64,000 nucleotides of DNA from Castanea sativa (taxonomy: Eukaryota > Streptophyta > Magnoliopsida > Fagales > Fagaceae), in NCBI RefSeq assembly GCF_040712315.1, contig NC_134017.1, forward strand, positions 58,752,636 through 58,816,635. Reading direction: 5' to 3'. Positions 55,152 to 64,000 of the stretch are shown one piece after another. The position numbers were made by a program, and so were the translations under genes. The notes beneath the pieces were generated by a model, which searched no databases, had not been told where the DNA came from, and saw only the letters and a list, made by a program, of their open reading frames with translations. How positions within the stretch are numbered: the stretch's first letter is position 1; the number at the start of each line of letters is the position of its first letter.

Positions 55152-56344
55152 ATTTTCTTGAAATAGACCACCATTGTCTCAATAGCCACAATCGTTGGGC
55201 CTTAGCCTATGTTTTGTATCATATGTGGTTTTCCAAATTATTCGATGGGCCTAGATGAACAATAGGAGTAGAAGTCGAAGGTCCAGAATATGTAGCCACA
55301 GTGTTACGGCTTAACTTTCCTAGGGAATATCTCGAAGATTGAAAGTTTCGAGATATATTAAGATATATGTATTACAACACATTAAAGATTGAAAGCTTAC
55401 CACGTCAGGCTTACCATTACGTAATCGTTCTCTAGTGATTTGGATTGCTTTAACGTATTACAAAATGGAAAAATGCTATTATATATGCACTAATACATAT
55501 ACACACACAATTTTGTGTATATTAGTGAGTATGTAATAGATACTACATTTACAACAATTTCATTTTCTATTGTTGTTGCCCAGATGAATAATAGGAGTAG
55601 AAGTCAGAGGTCCAAAATCTAGCTATCTATATATGTGTAGCCATAATGTTTAGGCCCTTTTGGATATACACCACTGTAAGTTATTTAAAAAAAAAAATTC
55701 TCCCCTCTCCCAATGTGTGTGTATGTTAAAAATGCTTAGTATTCTAAAAAATTTTAAGAAAAAAAAAAAAACTTTCTTAGCAAATATCTCGAATATCTAG
55801 AAGATTGAAAGCTTCGAGATATATCAAGATATATGTATTCCAACACGTTGAAGATTGAAAGCTTACCACGTCAAGCTTACCATTACGGAATCGATCTCTA
55901 ATGATTTGGATTGCTTTAATGTATTACAAAATGTAAAAATTCAGTTATATATGCACTAATACACATACTCTTGTACACACAATTTTGTGGTATATTAGTG
56001 AGTATGTAATAGATACTACATTTACAAGAATTTCATTTCCTATTCTTGATGCCCAGATAAACAATTGGAGTAGAAGTCAGAGGTCCAAAATCTAGCTATC
56101 TAGATATATGTAGCCACCGTGTTTAGGCCCTTTTGAATATACACCACTGTAAGTTTCTTTAAAAAAACCTTCTCCCCTCTCCTCGTGTTTTTGTGTGTCT
56201 TAAAAATACTTAGTATTCTAAAAAAAAAAATTTCCTAGCGAATATCTCGAAGATTGAAAGCTTCGAGACATATCAAGATATATGTATTCCAACACGTTGA
56301 AGATTGAATGCTTACCACTTCAAGCTTACCATTACGGAATCGGT

Positions 56345-57518
56345 CTATAGTGCATGGTTTTGAAACCTGGACCGTTTATTGAACCGTAAAAGGGAGAGAT
56401 TCAAGGTTTTTGAGGTCGAACAGATGTCGAATAGGGGTCGAACCGTGATGACGTCATAATTAATTTAATAATTATTTTAAATATATATAAAAAATATTAA
56501 ATTAGTAAGAAAGAGAAAAATTAACTAAAATAGTCCAATTAAAACTATAAATCCATATTTTAACTATGTCTATTACATCCATCTCAAACCCAAATATGAA
56601 ATATCTATCCAATAATAATAATAATAATAACCATTTTTTATAAAAAGAAAATTAAAAGCATCAATTTGTACTAGTAAGTGGACAAAAGAGGATGATTTGA
56701 TGTATCGTCATATCATGTGGGGTTCAAGGCTTTGTAAGAAACAAAGTCTTAGATTGCCTTTCCAATTTCCACTTTCCAATGCCCACGTGACCCGCTGTCT
56801 AGCTCACATTCACAAACCTAAAAAATCACTAGAAACAAAAGTGAATGAAATTAAAGGAAGAGATAAAAAAGCAATACAAACAAAAGTTGATGAAACTAAA
56901 GGAAGAGAGAAGAAAAAGTCAGAAACGGCTCTAGAAGTCTCCACATTGGTTAGACCAGCTGATCTCTCTCTCATCTCCACTTTGTCTCCACGTTGCAATG
57001 GTGTCACTCCCGACATCGTCGCTTCCGCCCATACCTTCCTCCAAATCTCCGATCGCGTTTACAACCTTCTCCACGGTCTCTATCTCTCTCTCTTATAGAC
57101 TTTGTTTGCTTGCTCATAAAATTCTGTGTTTTGTTTTACTTTTGGATTTTGTTTTAATGACTGAGGTGGAGATAAGTTACTATTTAGTTGATGAGATAAT
57201 ACAATAGCAGGTGGTAACGTAGCTCTATTTTTTTCTTTCTTTTCCGATTTCTTTTTACTTTTATTCAAATTCTATACCAGTGGATTTTTTTTTCCAACCA
57301 AAAATAGAAAATATTTCGGTATGGTGCCGTTTAAGGCTTTAAATTTCTTTTAAAAGAGACCTATGAAAACCGTGAGATCCGAACGCGGTTCGCACGGGCC
57401 CCTGCTTTTTTCCCATAGAGCGGTTCTTGAGGCTAAAAGAACCGCAAAAATGAGCGGTTCGAGGTTTTCTCGGTCAGATCGTACGACCTGGTCCGGGATT
57501 CAAAACCATGATCTAGTG
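56345..57518 (+). mobile_element. hAT-type element with captured exon, copy 2
   Basis: Element 56353-57510 with flanks CTATAGTG and ATCTAGTG. Internal ORF 56697-57098 (133 codons); the inner ATG is ACG here. Confidence 0.87.
56697..57098 (+). other. Captured exon-like ORF, copy 2, 133 codons
   Basis: Same product as 42687-43160. Length differences in the Lys-rich tract are multiples of three. Confidence 0.6.
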
Positions 57519-58443
57519 ATTTGGATTGCTTTAACATATTATAAAATGGAAAAATTATGTTATATAAACACTAATACACATACTCTTGGACACACACAAT
57601 TTTGTGTGTATATTAGTGAGTATGTAATAGATACTACATTTACAAGAATTTCATTCGTATTGTTGATGCCCAGATGAACAATAGGAGTAGAAGTCAGAGG
57701 TCCAGAATATATCTATCTAGATATATGTAGCCACCGTGTTTAGGCCCTTTTGGATATACACCATTGTAAGTTTTTTAAAAAGAAATTCTCCCTTCTCCCC
57801 TCTCCCCATGTGTGTGTGTGTTAAAAATACTTAGTATTCTAAAAAAAAAACTTTCCTAGCGAATATCTCGAATATCTAGAAGATTGAAAGTTTCGAGATA
57901 TACCAAGATATATGTATTCCAACACGTTGAAGATTGAAACCTTACCACGTCAAGCTTTCCATTAGGGAATCGGTCTCTAATGATTTGGCTTGCTTTAACG
58001 TATTACAAAATAGAAAAATTCTGCTATATCTACACTAATACACATACTCTTGTACACACACAATTTTGTGTGTATATTAGTGAGTATGTAATAGATACTA
58101 CATTTACAATAATTTCATTTCCTATTCTTGATGCCCAGATAAACAATAGGAGTAGAAGTCGGAGGTCCAAAATCTAGCTATCTAGATATATGTAGCCATA
58201 GTGTTTAGGCCCTTTTGGATGTACATCACTGTAATTTTCTTTAAAAAAACCTTCTCCCCTCTCCACGTGTGTGTGTGTGTGTGTGTGTGTTAAAAATACT
58301 TAGTATTCTATAAAAAAAACTTTCCTAGTTAATATCTTGAATATCTCAAAGATTGAAAGCTTCAAGATATATCAAGATATATGTATTCCAACACATTGAA
58401 GATTGAAAGCTTACCACGCCAAGCTTACCATTACGGAATCTAT

Positions 58444-59578
58444 CTCTAGTGCATGGTTTTAAAACCCGGACCGTTTATTGAACCATAAAAGAGAGAGGTT
58501 CAAGGTTTTTGAGGTCGAATCGTGATGACATCATAATTCATTTAATAATTATTTTAAATATATATATAAATATTAAATTAGTAAAAAATGGAAAAATTAA
58601 CTAAAATAGTCCAATTAAAACTATAGATTCATATTTTAATTATGTCTATTATATCCATCTCAAACCCAAATATGAAATATCTATCCAATAATAATAATAA
58701 CCATTTTTTTATAAACAGAAAATAAAAGCATCAATTTGTACCGGTAAGTGGACAAAAGAGGATGATCTGATGTATCATCATATCATGTGGGGCTCAAGGC
58801 TTTGTAAGAAACAAAGTCTCAGATTGTCTTTCCAATTTCCACTTTCCAATGCCCACATGACCAGCTGTCTAGCTCACATTCACAAACCTAAAAAAGCACT
58901 AGAAACAAAAGTGAACGAAATTAAGGGAAGAGATAAAAAAGCAATACAAACAAAAGCTGATGAAACTAAAGGAAGAGAGAAGAAGTCAAAAACAACTCTA
59001 GAAGTCTCCACATTGGTTAGACCAGCTGATCTCTCTCTCATCTCCACTTTGTCTCCACGCTGCAATGGTATCACTCCCGACGTCGTCGCTTCCGCCCCTA
59101 CCTTCCTCCAAATCTCTAATCGCGTTTACAACCTTCTTCACGGTCTCTATCTCTCTCTCTTATAGACTGTGTTTGCTTGCTCAGGAAATTTTGTATTCTG
59201 ATTTTACTTTTGGATTTTGTTTTAATAACTGAGGTGGAGCTAAGTTACTGTTTAGTTGATGAGATAATAAAATAGCAGGTGGTAACGTACCTCTATTTTT
59301 TTTTTGATTTCTTTTTACTTTTATTCAAATTCGTTACCAGTGGATATTTTTTTCCGACCAAAAATTGTAAATATTCTGGTATAGTGCCGTTTAAGGCTTT
59401 AAATGTTTTTTAAAAGGGACCTATGAAAACTGTGAGGACCGACCGCGGTTCGCACGGGTCCCTGCTTTTTTCCCATAGAGCGGTTCTTGAGGCTAAAAGA
59501 ACCACAAAAATGAGCGGTTCGATGTTTTCCCGGTCGGACCGTACGGCCCAGTCCAGGTTTCAAAACCATGCTCTAGTG
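58444..59578 (+). mobile_element. hAT-type element with captured exon, copy 3
   Basis: Element 58452-59570 with exact CTCTAGTG on both sides. Internal ORF 58770-59165. Confidence 0.88.
58770..59165 (+). other. Captured exon-like ORF, copy 3, 131 codons
   Basis: Same product. The inner ATG is lost, but the longer frame stays open. Confidence 0.6.
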
Positions 59579-60045
59579 ATTTGGATTGCTTTAACGTATT
59601 ACAAAATGGAAAAATTCTGTTATATATGCACTAATACACATACTCTTGTACACACACAATTTTGTCTGTATATTAGTGAGTATGTAATAGATACTACATT
59701 TACAAGAATTTCATTTCCTATTGTTGATGCCCAGATGAACAATAGGAGTAGAAGTCAAAGGTCCAGAATCTAGCTATCTAGATATATGTAGCCACAGTGT
59801 TTAGGCTCTTTTGGATATACACCACTGTAAGTTTCTTTAAGAAAAACCTTCTCCCCACTCCCCGTGTGTGTGTGTGTGTGGTTATAAATACTTAGTATTC
59901 TAATTTTTTTTTTTTTTTAAACTTTCCTAGCGAATATCTTGAATATCTCGAAGATTGAATGCTTCAAGACATATCAAGATATATGTTTTCCAACACGTTG
60001 AAGATTGAAAGCTTACCACGTCAAGCTTACCATTATGAAATCGGT

Positions 60046-61234
60046 CTCTAGTGCATTGTTTTGAAAACCAGACCATTTATTGAACCGTTAAAGGAGAGGT
60101 TCAAGATTTTTGAGGTCAAACTGAGGTCGAACCGGGGTCAAACCGTGATGATGTCATAATTATTTTAAATATATATATAAATATTAAATTAGTAAAAAAT
60201 AGAAAAATTAACTAAAATAGTCCAATTAAAACTATAAATCCATATTTTAACTTTGTCAATTATATCCATCTCGAACCCAAATATGAAATATCTATCCAAT
60301 AATAATAATAACCATTTTTTTTATAAAAAGAAAATTAAAAGCATTAATTTGTACCAGTAAGTGGACAAAAGAGGATGATATGATGTATAATCATATCATG
60401 TGGGGCTCAAGGCTTTGTAGGAAACAAAGTCTCAGATTGTCTTTTCAATTTCCACATTTCAATGCCTACGTGACCAGCTGTCTAGCTCACATTCACAAAC
60501 CTAAAAAAGCACTAAAAACAAAATTGAATGAAATTAATGGAAGAGATAAAAAAGCAATACAAACAAAGGCAGATGAAACTAAAGGAAGAGAGAAAAAGAA
60601 GTCAAAAATGGATCTAAAAATCTCCACCTTGGTCAGACCAGCTGATCTCTCTCTCATCTCCACTTTGTCTCCACGCTGCAATGGTATCACTCCCCACGTT
60701 GTCGCTTCCGCCCCTACCTTCCTCCAAATCTCCGATCGCTTTTACGACCTTCTCCACGGTCTCTATCTCTCTCTCTTATAGTCTTTGTTTACTTGCTCTA
60801 AAAATTTTGTGTTCTGATTTTACTTTTGGATTTTGTTTTAATGACTGAGGTGGAGCTAAGTTACTATTTGGTTGACGAGATAATAAAATAGCGGGTGGTA
60901 AAGTTGCTCTATTTTTTTTTCTTTTATGATTTCTTTTTACTTTTATTCAAATTCTTTACCAGTGAATTTTTTTTTCAAACCAAAACTAGTAACTATTCTG
61001 GTATGGTGTCATTTAAGGCTTTAATTTTTTTTTTTTTTTAAGAAGGAACTTATGAGAACCGCAAGAATTGTTCACGGTTCTCAAAACTGTGAGGTCCGAC
61101 TGTGGTTCGCACGGGTCAATGTTTTTTTCCCTATAGAGCGGTTCTTAAGGCTAAAAGAACCGCAAAAATGAGTAGTTCCAGGTTTTCCTAGTCGGACTAC
61201 GGTCCGGTCCAGGTTTCAAAACCTTGCTCTAGTG
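60046..61234 (+). mobile_element. hAT-type element with captured exon, copy 4
   Basis: Element 60054-61226 with exact CTCTAGTG flanks. Ends are slightly decayed (CATTGTTTTGAAAACC, CAAAACCTTG). Internal ORF 60380-60781. Confidence 0.87.
60380..60781 (+). other. Captured exon-like ORF, copy 4, 133 codons
   Basis: Same product. The inner ATG is retained (reads MDLKISTLV). Confidence 0.6.
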
Positions 61235-61382
61235 ATTTGGATTGCTTTAACGTATTACAAAATTGAAAAATTCTGTTATATATGCACTAATACACATACT
61301 CTTGTACACACACAATTTTGTGTGTATATTAGTGAGTATGTAATAGATACTACATTTACAATAATTTCATTTCCTATTGTTG

Positions 61383-62702
61383 ATGCCCATTTTCTATGAA
61401 AGGCCCAATAATAGAAGAAGCTCAACAATAAGGGAAATTGAAAGAAAATGAAATAAGAATGGTAAACGCAAGTTAGTAAGCCCAATGGGTCAGCATGACA
61501 AGAATAACAACTAGCAGGCCCATGGGAAGAATAAAAGGTAAAGATGAAGTTACTAGGCTGGGGAAGCCCAAGAAAAGAGGTAGCAAGCCCAATGGGCCAA
61601 CATGGCTGGAATAATAGCTAGTAGGCCCATGGGAAGAATAAGGGGAAAAGATAAGGAAAGTGGGCCGAAGGAGCCCAAGGAAAGAGGTAATATGCCCAAT
61701 CGGTCAACATGGCCAGTAGGCCCATGGAATGGAAAAGGAATGGCAGGAATAGGCATCCAATGAGCTATACGGACAGAGGCCCTTTTTTGGGCAATGCTTG
61801 TTCCACAGAGGGTTATGCAGGCCCAAAAGCCCATGCATGCTTCATGCTGCAAAAGACAAACTTTACCCAGTACACGTGGCAGTAGAATACGGTGCAGGAG
61901 TGACAAAAATGGCGTGGAAATGAAAGAAGACAAACCTAGATGGTAGTGGCACTCACACAAGGCCCAAGGCACAACCTACATGTACCCAGCCAATACATAG
62001 GTGGTGGGTCCTCGGTCAAGGGATTCAAAGGGTGTGGTTTGAAAAGAGATCTATTATGGGATTCCTACTAAGTCTCCTTTTGGGAAAATACTTTGTTGGG
62101 ATGACATTTCTCCTAAAAGAGGTAAATACAGGCTAGGACCACTTGATGCATGCCATACGAGTAGGTATAGAGAGCACTCAACCCTTATCCGCTAAGGGGA
62201 CACTAGGTAGTGAGCGGGGGAGAAACAAAACAAGAATTTTTGTTTGGAAATGGGGAGTGGTGTGGCAAGCACCCTCTGAGCAGAGGTAATGGCCAGGCAA
62301 CCAACAAGCTAGTGGGTAGTCTTGGAAAGATGCCAAAAGTAGTTGGTACAACCTTAGGGACAAAAGGGAGAAATCTCATAAATTTAAGCAAGTACAAAAG
62401 GGATAGAGGTAACCATGAACAGGGGATGAACGGAAGGAGGAAGGAGTGACAAGAGGTAGATATAAAACACCCAAAGAGAAAAGAGAAAAGAAACTCAAAA
62501 GAAAATAAGAAAATCTAGTGGTAAGGTAGAGAGAGAGTTATGATAGAAATAGAGACATGCATCAATAGATCGAATTTTCTCTCCCCTTGACATTCCCACT
62601 CTCTTGAATCCATAATCTAGAATACGATATGATAACTGATAACAATAAAGTACTAAAACGTATTGCTATAGAACACAAACTGAAAAGTTTCTAATGAAAC
62701 GT
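61383..62702. other. Duplicated block D, copy 2
   Basis: Matches 44559-45879 with modest divergence and small indels (for example a shorter segment after GGTGTGGTTT near 62035). No coding domain seen. Confidence 0.6.
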
Positions 62703-64000
62703 ATTGCTATCAATGTTGGAGCCAGGATTTCAATTCAGGGGGGCAAGATTAGAAGTCATTATTAAAAATAAAAATAAAAACAGAAAAAATCTATATTAAC
62801 AAAAAAAAAAAAGAACAATAACAACTATAAGTGTCATACAAAAACTAATTAAACGTAAACTATAGTTAGACATTTAAGTTAATACTATAAAATAAATTTT
62901 GTAAATAAATTAATTTGAAAATATTAAAAGTATAGCAGTTTACTTGCAAAGTTCTATACACGTCTCACTATCTTTTTTTAATTGTTTTTTAAACTATAGG
63001 TAAAATTCTACTTTCTATTTATTTTTCAAAATAATCGAAAAATTTGTTCATAACATAAACCCACAATTTAAAACTGAAATGTCAAGAAATTGAGGACAAA
63101 AAAAAAATTGTGTAAGATATAGGACTATCAATTGAAGTGTCATAAGAAAGATACTAAAATGCATGATTATTGTTATTATTATTATTGTGCTAAGCTTAAG
63201 TGCATGATAATTAAGAGCATTAGCAGCAGTGAAGCTAAATAGCTATATAGCTATTTTAGCTTCACCAAAACACAAAAATCCATGCTACAATAGTGGTGCC
63301 ATAGGTAAAAAAATTTACCTTCTTGCTACAATGCACAGCTATTTATGGTTGTGCACTGTGTAAGTAAAAGCTAAAAAAATTTATTTTTTTATTCTCCCTC
63401 CCGTTAAATTATTATTTGTTTGTTCTTTTTTTTTTTCTATTTCTTTTTATCTCTAAGTCACCACTCTCTCACCTCTCTCTCTCTCAACTCTCAACTCTCT
63501 CTCAACTGTCTCTGGCTCATTCGTCGCCGACCCGTCCCCTGAAAGTGGCCGGAGATTCGATCCGATCATTCTTGAAAATGGCCTGAGATCCGACACGTCG
63601 CTATTGGTGCCAGAGAAGAATTTTTGTTTCGCTGCCACTGCCACACTCGCCGCCATCCAAACCCGATTCAAATAGCTCATATTTGATTTTTTTTTTTTTC
63701 TCCGAGAAATCGATTAGCTTGGTGCCATTGCTACTCTGAATTCTACATGAAAGCACAACTGGGTTTTGAAAATTTCAAGATTTTGGAACTGGGATCGGGC
63801 TTACCTCGGATCTGTGGAGAAAATGAGAGATCTGTGGACTTGGGTCAACACAGGTGATTGAAGGAGGAGAGTGTACGATCAGAGAAGTGGATACAAAGTA
63901 TTGGATCCAAGTACGGAGGTGGTGTTGGTATCCAAGAGCTGAAGAAGAGTCTCTTTGAGTCTACAAGACTCTATCTCTCCGAGAAATCGAAGCTCTGTGG
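62703..64000. mobile_element. hAT element, second copy, running off the window
   Basis: TSD ATTGCTAT 62703-62710; decayed left end CAATGTTGGAGCCAGG from 62711; then the same interior as 45888 onward. Lacks the 777-bp solo-LTR-like insert. At 63211 it carries TTAA followed by GAGCATTAGCAGCAGTG, which looks like the left end of a nested element whose right end survives in copy 1 at about 48128. Confidence 0.8.

Larger units (their letters stand above)
55246..61382 (+). repeat. Tandem repeat array 2, six units of about 460 bp, three carrying hAT-type inserts
   Basis: Units start near 55246, 55575, 56047, 57664, 58128 and 59727, with the same marker strings as array 1. Units 3, 5 and 6 contain the 1.1-1.2 kb element at the identical CTCTAGTG site. 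Confidence 0.92.

Noticed and set aside
40730..61382. CRISPR-like array of repeats
   Set aside because: Units are ~460 bp, contiguous, with no short repeats alternating with unique spacers; plant nuclear DNA.
1..64000. tRNA and rRNA genes
   Set aside because: Only SINE-like A/B-box fragments were seen; no cloverleaf with intact arms was found by eye.

Overview
The window looks like nuclear DNA of a flowering plant, probably a woody eudicot. It is AT-rich, has GT-AG introns, and carries plant-type Ty3/gypsy, Ty1/copia, L1, hAT and Tourist-like elements, together with plant gene families: AAE14-type ligase, HAC-type acetyltransferase and tyrosine/DOPA decarboxylase. No closer taxonomic claim is made. 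All calls were read by eye; no database search was run.

Layout. 1-7243: a Tekay/Del-like gypsy element whose single-frame gag-pol carries nine stop codons. 8156-9120: an intronless caffeoylshikimate-esterase/monoacylglycerol-lipase-like pseudogene, followed by a 551-bp hAT MITE with an exact 8-bp target duplication. 10516-16271 (minus): the one clearly intact host gene, a ten-exon o-succinylbenzoate-CoA ligase (AAE14 type, phylloquinone pathway, 567 aa, C-terminal SSL). 16.4-25.3 kb: gene-poor, with a second hAT MITE, a 1.68-kb TIR element and SINE-like pieces. 25.9-32.4 kb (minus): a broken HAC/p300-CBP-like gene with PHD and TAZ exons but no acetyltransferase core; a fragment of a YJU2/CWC16-like splicing-factor gene lies inside it. 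33.4-35.6 kb: an L1 LINE with its 5' part inverted against its 3' part. 36-38.9 kb: short tandem repeats.

38.9-64 kb is a tandem segmental duplication. Each unit holds an aromatic amino-acid decarboxylase (AADC) gene, an array of about 460-bp repeats, and a block ending in a hAT element. Copy 1 (38914-40452) is nearly intact but has an in-frame TGA at codon 28. Copy 2 (48503-55250) has its own promoter and first ~50 codons, followed by a ~490-bp antisense piece and then the sense 3' half, so a transcript from its promoter would fold into a long hairpin with a ~14-nt loop. A Ty1/copia element (48784-53991, TSD ATAGG) later landed in the distal arm. The repeat arrays contain four copies of a 1.1-1.2 kb hAT-type element carrying the same captured exon-like ORF, always at the same site in the repeat unit.

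The strongest second-look items are the natural AADC hairpin, the higher-order repeat that amplified a gene-fragment-carrying transposon, the twin-primed L1, and the copia leader packed with ACGT-core and TTGAC motifs.
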